Positions 43,315-51,567 of a stretch of DNA of 64,000 nt are shown here, piece after piece; positions within the stretch are counted from its first letter, which is position 1, and each line of letters starts with the position of its first letter. The notes under the pieces were generated by a model. That model saw nothing but the letters and a program-made list of their open reading frames with translations, did no database searches and was not told where the DNA came from. The translations under genes and the position numbers were made by a program. Source of the DNA: an uncultured Bacteroidales bacterium (GTDB lineage Bacteria; Bacteroidota; Bacteroidia; Bacteroidales; Bacteroidaceae); assembly GCA_902774005.1 (NCBI GenBank), contig CACYGK010000005.1, positions 1 through 64,000 on the forward strand, read 5' to 3'.

Positions 43315-46300
43315 ATGAAACGGATATTAATTTATGCAGCAATGTTCCTATGCTGCGCAGCAACATCTTTTGCTCAGTTTAGTGGATCTGGGTCAGGAAC
43401 AGAAAGTGACCCTTATCTGATATTGAATCCAATTCACTTGAATCAGATGCGGAATTTCTTGAACCAAGAAGGAGTCTATTTTAAGATGATGGCCGATATT
43501 GACCTGACGGAGTTCCTTGAAGATGAAAATCCAACGCAAGGCTGGCAACCGATAGGCAATTCCTCTGCTATCTTCAAAGGTGTATTGGATGGCAATGGAA
43601 AAAAAATTTCTGGATTATGGATCAACAGACGTAATACAGATTATGTCGGTCTTTTTGGCAATACTAGATATGCAACTATCAAAGATGTAAAGATTGTAGC
43701 CAATGGTATTGTAGGGAACGACAGTGTAGGTGTGTTGTCAGGTAGTGATTATGCACCAACATTCAGCAATGTTTCCATTTCAGTATCTAATGACATTGTA
43801 GGGAATGATCATGTAGGTGCATTGTCAGGCAGCAGTAGTGGTGGTAAATATAGCAATGTTTCTGTCGCAGTATCAAAAATACAGGGACACTCGTATGTGG
43901 GTGGTTTGGTAGGTAGCATATATTCGTCGAAACTATCTGGTTGCACTGTAACTGTAACCATCATTGGCTCAGGAGATTATGTCGGTGGGCTAATAGGCAT
44001 GACCTATTATTCTTCTACCATCAGCAATTGTCATGTCAATGATAGCAAAATAACCGGTAATGACAGAATTGGTGGAGCATGTGGCGGTATTATGGTAGGA
44101 TATAATGGTCTCCCCATGTTTGACTGCTATATCCATGCTAACATAACAGGATGTAACAAAGTTGGTGGCATCTGTGGAGAAAACGAAAACAATCCTAATA
44201 TTCTAAGCATGACGAATTGTGGCTATATGGGCGATATAAGCGGAATATCCTATGTTGGTGGGCTAATAGGGTTTTGCACAAAAACAGATCCCCTCAACTA
44301 TTATGTTTCTCGTGATTTTCTAAATGGTTGTTTTGCAGTAGGTTCAATTTCTGCAACAGACGATTATGTAGGAGGACTGATTGGCTATGATAAAGGCTAT
44401 GATAAATCAAGTAATTTTTACCATAATAATGTCTCTAATTGTTATTTTAACGGTTCCGTGTCAGGGAAAGATTATATTGGAGGATTAATGGGTTGGAAAA
44501 AATATGGCACCACTTCCAATAGCTATTGCTCGGCTTCCGTTGTAGGAAATCGTTATGTAGGCGGTTTAATTGGTTATAATAACGAAAGTTCAACTCTCAA
44601 AACTTCTATTGCAATCAATACCCGTGTTGTGGCGACAGAGGGTGATGTTAACAGACTTGTAGGTTATAATAACGGTTCTATTGCCAGTGTTGGCTCTTCT
44701 GAGGAAAACAAATCGTATAACCGCACAATTGTTATTAGTCAAGGAGTTGCTAAAGATATAGAAGATGATGCAATGAACGGTACGGGGGTGAGCATGACAA
44801 CACTTAAACTGAAAGCCACATACGTTGCTATGGGTTGGGACTTTACGAAAACTTGGGACATTCAAGAAACAGAATGTCTTCCCTATATGAAATGGCAGAC
44901 AGCTCCGCCTGTTATTACTTCAAGCGTAAATTCTGGTACTACCGTGATAAGCGGAAAATGTGTGGATGACGGAATCGTTACTTTAGAGATGGACGGGGTA
45001 AAACAGCAAACAGTCAGTAACAGCCAAACATTCTCATTTGATGTCAGTCCGCTATTAGCCGGTCATGAAATTCGAGTTTCGGCTAAAGCAGAAGGCAAAG
45101 AACAATCATACTATACCACAGAGACCGTATCGTTCATAGGTAAGGGAACTGAGACCGATCCATATCAGATTTATACCGCTGCTGAACTGGCCTATGTTTA
45201 TCTTAAGGGCTACTATAAACAGATGAATGACATTGACCTGACAGAATATATCAATCAGTTCAGTCCATCAGAGGGTTGGCAGTCGATAGGTCGTGATGGT
45301 GGCGAAATCATTCATTATGATGGAGGAGGTCATAAGGTGACAGGGCTGTGGTGTAATTCCACACGAGACAACACAGGATTGTTTTCTTGTTTTGCCAATG
45401 GCGAAATAAAAAACCTGACTGTGGAGACTGCAACAAACAAACAAGTGAAGGGTGGCAAGAACACAGGTATCATCATAGGAAAGATGGTAAATGGAAGTCT
45501 CGTTAACTGCAAAGTATCAGGTACAGTAGCAGATGGAACACCCGTTGGTGGTATGGTTGGTTTGTTTGAGGGAGGTACAATATATAACTGTCAAGCCAAT
45601 GTTATTATTAATGCGACTTTGCCCAATTCATATATAGGAGGAATAGTAGGAGAGTTTACAAGCGGCACGATAGAGAAATGTGTTACCAATGGAAAAGTGA
45701 CTGCAACAGGCGAAGCCTCATACGTAGGCGGCTTAGCAGGCGAAACAAAAGCAGGCACAATCGACCAGTGCTTCACAGAAGGAACTCTTACAGCCAAAGG
45801 CAATTCGTCATACGTTGGCGGTATAGCTGGCATGAATGTCGCAACTTTGAAAAATAGCTATAGTACAGCAAACGTTACCTCTTCCTATAATGCTGCAGGT
45901 ATTGTTGCCTATAATTATGGTTTAGTAGATAAGTGCTATGCTGTGGGTAACTTGTACAGCAAAAACTATGCAGCAGGTGTTGTTGGTTACAATGATGGTT
46001 CCTCTGCTGTGGTAAGTAATTGTGCTGCCATGAACAACAAGATAGAGATTACTTATGAATCTCAGCAAGGTGGTGGTTATGGACAACGCATCATAGGAGG
46101 TATCAAGAATGGTGCTCCAGCGCCTGAGATGAACAACTACGCCCTGAAAACTATGCTGGTGTCACTGAACGATGTTCCTCAAAGAGTCTACGACGACATT
46201 ATGAACGGAACATCGAAAACAGTCGCAGAACTGACAGCCGAAGTCACCTATCAGGGACTTGACTGGGACTTCGAAAACATCTGGAAGATTTCTGAAGGAA

Positions 46301-46506
46301 CGAGCTATCCTTATTTGGATGGAGCAACGCCAGTAAATCCCAACCCAGGAGATGATGATCCCAATGGTATCAACACCATCGAAAACAAACAACTAAATAT
46401 AAATAATATTTACACACCTTCTGGTCAAAGCATTGAAAAACTTCAAAGAGGAATCAACATTATCCGCTCCTCGAACGGTTCGACAAGAAAAGTCTTGATT
46501 AAGTAA
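43315..46506 (+). CDS. Large GLUG-motif surface protein
   Basis: The 1063-residue exported protein (signal MKRILIYAAMFLCCAATSFA) is built of two blocks of GLUG-type repeats. Units such as YVGGLVGSIYSSKLSGCTV, YVGGLIGYDKGY…NVSNCYFNGSVSG and YVGGLAGETKAGTIDQCFTEG recur about every 25-40 residues and probably form a right-handed beta-helix. Each block starts with SGSGTESDPYLI or GKGTETDPYQIY and DIDLTE. The C-terminus (NIYTPSGQSIEKLQRGINIIR…KVLIK) resembles a type A T9SS sorting tail, so it should be on the cell surface, perhaps as an adhesin. The start at 43315 is chosen for its signal peptide over an in-frame ATG at 43261. Confidence 0.87.
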   Translation: MKRILIYAAMFLCCAATSFAQFSGSGSGTESDPYLILNPIHLNQMRNFLNQEGVYFKMMADIDLTEFLEDENPTQGWQPIGNSSAIFKGVLDGNGKKISGLWINRRNTDYVGLFGNTRYATIKDVKIVANGIVGNDSVGVLSGSDYAPTFSNVSISVSNDIVGNDHVGALSGSSSGGKYSNVSVAVSKIQGHSYVGGLVGSIYSSKLSGCTVTVTIIGSGDYVGGLIGMTYYSSTISNCHVNDSKITGNDRIGGACGGIMVGYNGLPMFDCYIHANITGCNKVGGICGENENNPNILSMTNCGYMGDISGISYVGGLIGFCTKTDPLNYYVSRDFLNGCFAVGSISATDDYVGGLIGYDKGYDKSSNFYHNNVSNCYFNGSVSGKDYIGGLMGWKKYGTTSNSYCSASVVGNRYVGGLIGYNNESSTLKTSIAINTRVVATEGDVNRLVGYNNGSIASVGSSEENKSYNRTIVISQGVAKDIEDDAMNGTGVSMTTLKLKATYVAMGWDFTKTWDIQETECLPYMKWQTAPPVITSSVNSGTTVISGKCVDDGIVTLEMDGVKQQTVSNSQTFSFDVSPLLAGHEIRVSAKAEGKEQSYYTTETVSFIGKGTETDPYQIYTAAELAYVYLKGYYKQMNDIDLTEYINQFSPSEGWQSIGRDGGEIIHYDGGGHKVTGLWCNSTRDNTGLFSCFANGEIKNLTVETATNKQVKGGKNTGIIIGKMVNGSLVNCKVSGTVADGTPVGGMVGLFEGGTIYNCQANVIINATLPNSYIGGIVGEFTSGTIEKCVTNGKVTATGEASYVGGLAGETKAGTIDQCFTEGTLTAKGNSSYVGGIAGMNVATLKNSYSTANVTSSYNAAGIVAYNYGLVDKCYAVGNLYSKNYAAGVVGYNDGSSAVVSNCAAMNNKIEITYESQQGGGYGQRIIGGIKNGAPAPEMNNYALKTMLVSLNDVPQRVYDDIMNGTSKTVAELTAEVTYQGLDWDFENIWKISEGTSYPYLDGATPVNPNPGDDDPNGINTIENKQLNINNIYTPSGQSIEKLQRGINIIRSSNGSTRKVLIK

Positions 46507-46633
46507 GCTCGACCGAATGTCAAAGTGGGAAAGTAAAGAATTTCTTTCAATACCAATATCAAGAGAGTCTGTTTTTTGAAGTGACTACAAAAGTTGGGCA
46601 TTAGATTAAACTTTAATATTTAATCTCTCAAAT

Positions 46634-46671
46634 AGTAATGAGTTCGGTATTGTGCCGGACTCATTACTTTT
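46634..46671 (+). terminator. Terminator of the GLUG-protein gene
   Basis: AGTAATGAGT (46634-46643) pairs with ACTCATTACT, continued by CGG/CCG, and TTTT follows. It lies about 130 bases after the stop. Between it and 47030 no gene is seen; 46689-46723 holds a short TAGTGCC/TGTGCC repeat. Confidence 0.85.
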
Positions 46672-46954
46672 AACCTCAATTTTATCCTAGTGCCAATGTG
46701 CCGTTGTGCCTTAGTGCCACATTAAATTTAGTTCCCTATGCCGCTGCTTTGTGTTCAGCGCGTCAAACGTTTGGGATGCCACAGGGACAGGTTCCTGACA
46801 TCTTCCAACTGGTTAACGTTATCGTAAGCGTTATCGTTTCATTTCTCTTCACAAAATTACAAAGGAGTTTGTTGATTTTTGAGGAATTTTCGATTCTAAC
46901 CTCACTTACTCACTATACAGGGGCTCAGCTCTTTATACATCGGGGATTGAAGAT

Positions 46955-47001
46955 AGTGACCTGTGTTGTCAACAGGTCACTAAGACCTCACTATAGAGGT
47001 C
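46955..47001. repeat. Two adjacent inverted repeats in a gene-free stretch
   Basis: AGTGACCTGT (46955-46964) / ACAGGTCACT (46972-46981) is a perfect 10-bp inverted repeat with a 7-nt loop. It is followed by GACCTC (46984-46989) / GAGGTC (46996-47001). No T-run follows on either strand, so it is not a typical terminator. It could be a protein-binding site or an element end. Confidence 0.6.
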
Positions 47002-47030
47002 AATATCGGAAGCCTGCGAACTTCATCCTA

Positions 47031-47589
47031 TTATTCCTTTTCTTCCTTCTTGCTACTCTCCTCAAAAACGCGTTGCAGTTCTTCCTTCGGCGGCAGGGCT
47101 TATTTCAACAAATTCCTTCCGTTGTTCCCTTCTAGCACTCGCATCTGCTTCCTCGGCATACTTCATTGCTGCTTGTTCGCGAGTTACTTCAGTCGGGATG
47201 AGATTACTCTTAATGGCATCAGTATGAATGCGATAGTTAATCTTTGAGAGTTCACGCTTAGCCGACCATGCAAGCTGTTTCTGTTCGTCAGCTTTGAGGC
47301 GCTGGAACTCTTTTACAAGATATAAGCGAAACTCTACAGAAATCCATGAAGCAAACTCAAATGCGATGTCAGCAACACAATAAGTTCCCCCGTAATGTCC
47401 AGACTGAGAAATAATTCCAATTGCATTTGTGGCTTCTACCCATCGTGATGGTGAAAGAGTGAAAGCATTTAGACCTGCTTCCTTTCTAAACCCCTCGAAT
47501 TCGAGGGGGTTAAAATTTGGATTGTTAAGAGTCTCCCATATTCCTAAGAACTCAATCGTATTGCGATTGCGCATCCAGTTGCCGAGCAC
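47031..47589 (-). pseudogene. Decayed KilA-N domain (phage-type) gene
   Basis: The readable part from 47589 to 47062 gives GNWMRNRNTIEFLGIWETLNNPNFNPLEFEGFRKEAGLNAF…WVEATNAIGIISQSGHYGGTYCVADIAFEFASWIS. This is the core of a KilA-N domain as found in phage and accessory genes of Bacteroidales. The N-terminal part that normally precedes NWMRNRN is gone: an in-frame stop lies about 17 codons upstream, and a 41-bp repeat (47581-47621) starts exactly there. The C-terminus ends abruptly (ISPAAEGRTATRF). A neighbouring frame continues LPPKEELQRVFEESSKKEEKE to a stop at 47031, suggesting a frameshift near 47095. Confidence 0.65.
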
Positions 47590-47621
47590 GACATTGAAGA
47601 TGAGCCGATGTTGCTTCTGCG
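47581..47621 (+). repeat. 41-bp direct repeat, copy A
   Basis: It starts GCCGAGCACGACATTGAAG and ends TTCTGCG. The near-identical copy B is at 48135-48175. Copy A cuts the 5' end of the KilA-N gene. Confidence 0.75.
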
Positions 47622-47665
47622 AAAAGGCTCAAACTTCAAGGAGTGCGCAAACGGCTCGACGAAGT

Positions 47666-47697
47666 GAAACTTTGAAACTTTGAAACTTTGAAACTTT
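47666..47697 (+). repeat. GAAACTTT octanucleotide array
   Basis: About four head-to-tail GAAACTTT units. The unit recurs inverted at 47812-47846 and direct at 48102-48131 in the same gene-free stretch (47590-48468), which otherwise holds only repeats. Confidence 0.85.
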
Positions 47698-47811
47698 TCA
47701 GGAAGAATGTCAACGATGTCAGGAAGGTTGTCAACGTATTCAGTAAAAGAGCTGTCAACCATATCAGGAAATAAACAAAAAACTGTCAACCGAAATTAGG
47801 AAAAGACACCA

Positions 47812-47846
47812 CAAAAGTTTCAAAGTTTCAAAGTTTCAAAGTTTCA
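47812..47846 (-). repeat. GAAACTTT octanucleotide array, inverted
   Basis: About four units of CAAAGTTT, the reverse complement of the flanking arrays at 47666-47697 and 48102-48131. Confidence 0.85.
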
Positions 47847-47899
47847 CATGTAATTTTTATCTTTTCAGTACTGTCAGAGAATGACGTCTCAGCCATTTG

Positions 47900-48010
47900 A
47901 GTTTCTGTTCAGCACCATTTCGTTTTCATGCGCCTGCGATTTCAGTTTCATGCGCCTGCCGTTTCAGTTTCTGTTCAGCGCGATTTCATAAAATGATCAG
48001 CGCCGCTTTG
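47900..48010 (+). repeat. Tandem degenerate repeat of about 22 bp
   Basis: Units containing CATGCGCCTGC, TTTCAGTTT and CTGTTCAGCGCGATTTCA recur about every 22 bp. The GCGCCTGCCG element is also the flank of the palindrome array. Confidence 0.55.
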
Positions 48011-48101
48011 TGAAAAGTACGGCTCTATTATACTATATAGTATACTATATATAATAATTGTTATCCAAAAAACCAGTTAAATTTTATGCTCAAAACTCAA
48101 T

Positions 48102-48131
48102 CGAAACTTTGAAACTTTGAAACTTTGAAAC
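48102..48131 (+). repeat. GAAACTTT octanucleotide array
   Basis: About three and a half GAAACTTT units directly before copy B of the 41-bp repeat. Confidence 0.8.
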
Positions 48132-48134
48132 CGC

Positions 48135-48175
48135 GCCGAGCACGACATTGAAGGTGAGCCGATGTCGCTTCTGCG
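48135..48175 (+). repeat. 41-bp direct repeat, copy B
   Basis: It matches 47581-47621 with only a few differences (AAGGTGAGCC against AAGATGAGCC, and TCGC against TTGC). Confidence 0.75.
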
Positions 48176-48254
48176 CTCGCTTACCCGCTTTTTTTAACGC
48201 CGCGCTGTCGCAAGGCATCGCTTCTGTTTTTGTGGTGCGCCTGCCGCGTTGAAA

Positions 48255-48314
48255 TTCTAAGCGCTTAGAATTTTAGTTTCAAGCGCTTGGAATTTTATTT
48301 CTAAGCGCTTGAAA
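48255..48314. repeat. Array of three 16-bp palindromes, 22-bp period (copy 2)
   Basis: TTCTAAGCGCTTAGAA (48255-48270), TTTCAAGCGCTTGGAA (48277-48292) and TTCTAAGCGCTTGAAA (48299-48314) start exactly 22 bp apart. The flank GTGCGCCTGCCGCG lies on the low side, and CCCCTTCGGCACCCTTGCAATGCGATT lies on the high side in two parts (CCCCTTCGG and CACCCTTGCAATGCG). These match copy 1 and its HU promoter in reverse orientation. The -7 box has decayed to CACCCTTG and only a remnant of an HU start (ATGCAAG…ATGAATAGGAAAAG) follows. Confidence 0.8.
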
Positions 48315-48443
48315 TTTGAAAGCCCCTTCGGCACCCTTGCAATGCGATTGAGAAGTAACAAATGCAAGCCTCAATCATGAATAGGAAAAGACTGAGGCGC
48401 AAATATATAATGTACTCGCTATCTTCATAAGTCCTTTTCTCTC

Positions 48444-48470
48444 CTGTAACCGGTAAGCTGTAAGCTATTT
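48444..48470 (+). repeat. 7-bp-period repeat before the DUF1846 gene end
   Basis: Units TGTAACC, GGTAAGC, TGTAAGC, TATTTAC lie immediately beyond the stop codon of the minus-strand DUF1846 gene. Confidence 0.5.
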
Positions 48471-49950
48471 ACTTATCCCTTATCGGACGTTTTTTCTTCA
48501 CTGGCTCGCAGGTGAGTCCGCAGCCGAGTTTCTTGAATATGCGTCGGTCCACCTCGCCGAGCATCACGGTGCTGTGTACCTGACAACCGCGCAGCTTGGG
48601 CAGTTGCATCAGAGCACGTTTGCAGTTCTCGTCGTGGTCGGAGAGTACTGAGATAGCAACGAGTACTTCGTCGGTATGCAGACGCGGATTGAAGCCACCA
48701 AGGTATTCCACCTTAGTCTTTTGTATCGGTTCAATCATGCTTTGCGGAATGAGGTTAATCTCGTGGTCGATGCCTGCAAGATATTTGGTTACATTCAGCA
48801 GCAGGGCGGCACTACACCCAAGCAGCGGACTCGAATGAGCCGTTATGATTGTGCCGTCTTCCAGTTCCATAGCTGCCGACGTGTGTCCTGAGCGTTCCTT
48901 CGTCTCGTTTGCCGCTATCGTAGTCTTGCGGTCGTCAGTAGTTATCTTTGCCTGATTGAACAGCAGTTTTATCTTGTTTATCTCTGAGTCGTTACACATG
49001 CCATCTACATACTTGTTTGTAGCGTCGTAGTAGCGACGTATTATCTCATCCTTCGATGCCTTGCAGCATACCTCATCGTCCGAGATACAGAATCCTACCA
49101 TGTTCACACCCATGTCTGTCGGCGACTTATACGGGTTCTCGCCATATATACCCTCGAAGAGGGCATTCAGTACAGGGAATATCTCGATGTCGCGGTTGTA
49201 GTTGACAGCCACCTTGCCGTATGCCTCCAGATGGAACGGGTCGATCATGTTGACATCGTTAAGGTCGGCAGTAGCAGCCTCGTATGCTATGTTTACAGGG
49301 TGTTTCAGTGGCAGACTCCATACCGGGAATGTCTCAAATTTGGCATATCCGGCATGGATGCCTCGTTTGTTCTCGTTGTAGAGCTGACTCAGACATACAG
49401 CCATCTTTCCGCTACCTGGTCCGGGAGCCGTGATGATAACCAGCGGACGTGTCGTCTCCACATAGTCGTTCTTTCCGAATCCTTCGTCACTTGCAATGAG
49501 CGATACATCGTGCGGATAGCCTTCAATCATATAGTGATAGTATGCCTTGATGCCCATGCGACCCAGTCGCTGACGGAAGGCATCGGCGGCTCTCTGTCCG
49601 TCGTAGTGGGTAATGACAACCGAACCTACATAGAAACCACGTCCCATGAACTCATCTCTCAGTCTGAGCACATCCTCATCATACGTTATGCCGAGGTCAG
49701 CACGTATCTTGTTGTTCTCGATATCTTCCGCACTAATGACAATCACAATCTCTATACTGTCCTGAATCTGTTGGAACATGCGCAGTTTGCTGTCCGGCTG
49801 GAATCCCGGCAACACACGCGATGCATGGTGGTCGTCAAACAGTTTTCCACCCAGTTCCAGGTACAACTTGCCGTTGAATTGGGCAATTCTCTCCTTGATG
49901 TGTTCCGACTGAATGCGAAGGTACTTCTCGTTGTCAAATCCTATTCTCAT
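48469..49950 (-). CDS. DUF1846 family protein
   Basis: The 493-residue cytoplasmic protein matches the DUF1846 family in length and in segments MRIGFDNEKYLRIQSEHIKERI at the N-terminus and FNGKLYLELGGKLFDDHHASRVLPGF. It also has LVIITAPGPGSGKMAVCLSQLY (a P-loop-like GPGSGK near 182) and GGFNPRLHTDEVLVAISVLSDHDENCKRAL near the C-terminus. Family structures exist, but the reaction is not known to me. It is divergently placed from the SIMPL gene, with separate promoters between them, and returns the window to ordinary core DNA. Confidence 0.87.
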   Translation of the reverse strand: MRIGFDNEKYLRIQSEHIKERIAQFNGKLYLELGGKLFDDHHASRVLPGFQPDSKLRMFQQIQDSIEIVIVISAEDIENNKIRADLGITYDEDVLRLRDEFMGRGFYVGSVVITHYDGQRAADAFRQRLGRMGIKAYYHYMIEGYPHDVSLIASDEGFGKNDYVETTRPLVIITAPGPGSGKMAVCLSQLYNENKRGIHAGYAKFETFPVWSLPLKHPVNIAYEAATADLNDVNMIDPFHLEAYGKVAVNYNRDIEIFPVLNALFEGIYGENPYKSPTDMGVNMVGFCISDDEVCCKASKDEIIRRYYDATNKYVDGMCNDSEINKIKLLFNQAKITTDDRKTTIAANETKERSGHTSAAMELEDGTIITAHSSPLLGCSAALLLNVTKYLAGIDHEINLIPQSMIEPIQKTKVEYLGGFNPRLHTDEVLVAISVLSDHDENCKRALMQLPKLRGCQVHSTVMLGEVDRRIFKKLGCGLTCEPVKKKRPIRDK

Positions 49951-49973
49951 CTTTAATGTTTCTAAAATTTCTG

Positions 49974-49981
49974 CAAATATA
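49974..49981 (-). promoter_or_regulatory. -7 box of the DUF1846 promoter
   Basis: CAAATATA is the complement of TATATTTG, 23 bases before the ATG at 49950. Confidence 0.55.
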
Positions 49982-50026
49982 GTTACTTTTCTGCTTTTTC
50001 ATTTCTTTCCTATTCTTTTTTTTCTC

Positions 50027-50034
50027 TACTTTTG
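50027..50034 (+). promoter_or_regulatory. -7 box of the SIMPL-gene promoter
   Basis: TACTTTTG lies 31 bases before the ATG at 50066, in a T-rich stretch. Confidence 0.6.
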
Positions 50035-50065
50035 CACCGAACACAATTTTTAAATTTCTAAAACA

Positions 50066-50785
50066 ATGGAAAAGAAACAATTCGTCCGTGAGTCTGCTAT
50101 CATCGCAGCAGGCATCCTGCTAGGACTTTTCACACTTGGCGTAAGCCTCAAGTCTGCTATCGACCGCTTTACTGACAAAGACCGCCGTGTCACCGTCAAG
50201 GGACTGGCTGAGAAGGAAGTAGATGCCGACAAAGTAACATGGCCTATCCAGACTAAGGAAATCGGCAACGACCTGCCTGCTCTATACTCGAAAATAAACT
50301 CCACTACGGCAGCCATCAAGCGGTTCCTCACTTCCAACGGAATCAAGGAGTCGGAAATCAGCGTCAACGCACCTACAGTCATCGACCTCAACGCCGAGCG
50401 CTACGGAGAGAACAACCGCAGCTATCGCTACAACATAACATCTACCATCATCGTCACTTCGCAGAACGTCAAACTCGTGCGTTCGCTCATCAATCGTCAG
50501 GGTGAACTTCTTCCACAGGGCATCGCCATCGTTGACGGCGGTTACGAGAATCCCATCAAATACGAGTTCGTTGCCTTCCGCGACATGAAACCAGAGATGA
50601 TGACCGAAGCCATCAAGAATGCCGAGAAGACTGCCCAGCAGTTTGCCGAGAACTCAAACTCAAAACTTGACAAGATAGTCAATGCCGACCAGGGACAGTT
50701 CTCCATCGATAATCGCGATGAGAATACTCCTTATATTAAAAAGGTACGCGTAGTGACCACCGTTACTTATTCACTTAAAGACTAA
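50066..50785 (+). CDS. SIMPL domain (DUF541) protein
   Basis: The 239-residue protein has an N-terminal membrane anchor (about 9-30: SAIIAAGILLGLFTLGVSL) and then a SIMPL/DUF541 domain (RRVTVKGLAEKEVDADKVTWPIQTKEIGNDLPALYSKIN…FLTSNGIKESEISVNAPTVID). SIMPL proteins are envelope proteins forming oligomers in related systems, with no known reaction. The next gene starts 34 bases after the stop, behind a 7-bp-period repeat, and is probably co-transcribed. Confidence 0.88.
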   Translation: MEKKQFVRESAIIAAGILLGLFTLGVSLKSAIDRFTDKDRRVTVKGLAEKEVDADKVTWPIQTKEIGNDLPALYSKINSTTAAIKRFLTSNGIKESEISVNAPTVIDLNAERYGENNRSYRYNITSTIIVTSQNVKLVRSLINRQGELLPQGIAIVDGGYENPIKYEFVAFRDMKPEMMTEAIKNAEKTAQQFAENSNSKLDKIVNADQGQFSIDNRDENTPYIKKVRVVTTVTYSLKD

Positions 50786-50819
50786 TTTGGTTTACGGTTT
50801 ACCGTTTACTGTTACTGTT
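50786..50819 (+). repeat. Intergenic 7-bp-period repeat
   Basis: Units GGTTTAC, GGTTTAC, CGTTTAC, TGTTACT fill the gap between the SIMPL gene and the next ATG. Confidence 0.6.
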
Positions 50820-51563
50820 ATGAAACATATTTCATTTTTCCTGCTTTCCGCAGCCCTGCTGTTCAGCTGCACCCAACGCCCCGATGTAGTTTCCGAAACA
50901 TCGCCTACCGATGATCATAGCGAGTTTGTAGTACTTACCGACGTTGTACCCGATGTCATCCTTGAAATCCGTTACTATGGCACATATAATTTCGTGGGGA
51001 CACGCATTCGTGGCTATGAAGAACCCATAGCTCTGCTCACCCGCGTTGCAGCCGACAGTCTGAAAGCAGTAAACGATGATGTCAAAGCCCTGGGCTATCG
51101 TCTGAAAATCTACGATGCCTACCGTCCGCAGATGGCAGTTGACCACTTCGTAGAATGGGCAAAGGATTTGGGCGACACTATCATGAAACCATACTTCTAT
51201 CCCGACCTCAGCAAGGACGTCCTCTTCCCGCAGGAATATATCTGTGAGCGTAGCGGACACACCCGTGGTTCCACCCTCGACCTCACACTCTGCGACATGC
51301 AGACAGGGAAAGAACTCGATATGGGTGGCACCTTCGACTGGTTCGGTGAAGAGAGTCATCCCGACTATGGCGGAAATCCCGATGAAATGGAGTATAAGGA
51401 GAACGAACTAATCACCGAGGAACAGTTCCAGAACCGTATGATTCTGCGTGCAGCCATGATGCGCCACGGTTTCAAACCTTTCAATACTGAGTGGTGGCAC
51501 TTCACCCTTGCCGACGAACCGTTCCCCGACACCTACTTCACCTTCCCCGTGAAACATTTTTAG
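50820..51563 (+). CDS. M15 D-alanyl-D-alanine dipeptidase, VanX/DdpX-like lipoprotein
   Basis: The 247-residue protein has a lipobox (LLFSC, Cys19). Its M15D peptidase domain has LEIRYYGTYNFVGTRIRGYEEP, YRLKIYDAYRPQMAVDHFVEWAK, the zinc motif SGHTRGSTLDLTL (His and Asp ligands), the catalytic-type Glu in NTEWWHF, and the last His. Enzymes of this type cut D-Ala-D-Ala, in vancomycin resistance or in peptidoglycan turnover. With no van regulators or ligase nearby, a turnover role is more likely. The start at 50820 is chosen because an in-frame TTG at 50787 lies in the repeat. The next M15 gene starts five bases after the stop. Confidence 0.9.
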   Translation: MKHISFFLLSAALLFSCTQRPDVVSETSPTDDHSEFVVLTDVVPDVILEIRYYGTYNFVGTRIRGYEEPIALLTRVAADSLKAVNDDVKALGYRLKIYDAYRPQMAVDHFVEWAKDLGDTIMKPYFYPDLSKDVLFPQEYICERSGHTRGSTLDLTLCDMQTGKELDMGGTFDWFGEESHPDYGGNPDEMEYKENELITEEQFQNRMILRAAMMRHGFKPFNTEWWHFTLADEPFPDTYFTFPVKHF

Positions 51564-51567
51564 CTTA

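Noticed and set aside
46698..47135. 145-residue plus-strand frame after the GLUG gene
   Set aside because: It has no start context, no family, crosses inverted repeats and overlaps the KilA-N remnant; it looks like chance.
47544..47789. 81-residue minus-strand frame upstream of the KilA-N remnant
   Set aside because: It is out of frame with KilA-N and runs through octamer repeats. It could be part of the decayed region but gives no recognisable protein.
47666..48131. CRISPR array
   Set aside because: The repeated units are 8 bp and contiguous, without spacers of constant length.
41652..48468. att-type direct repeat of the tRNA-Arg 3' end
   Set aside because: I looked for GGGTTCGATTCCCGG-like sequence at the far side of the accessory region and did not see one; no integrase is present either.
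50820..51563. Vancomycin-resistance cluster
   Set aside because: A VanX-like peptidase is present, but there is no VanA/B ligase, VanH or two-component system nearby, so normal wall turnover is more likely.
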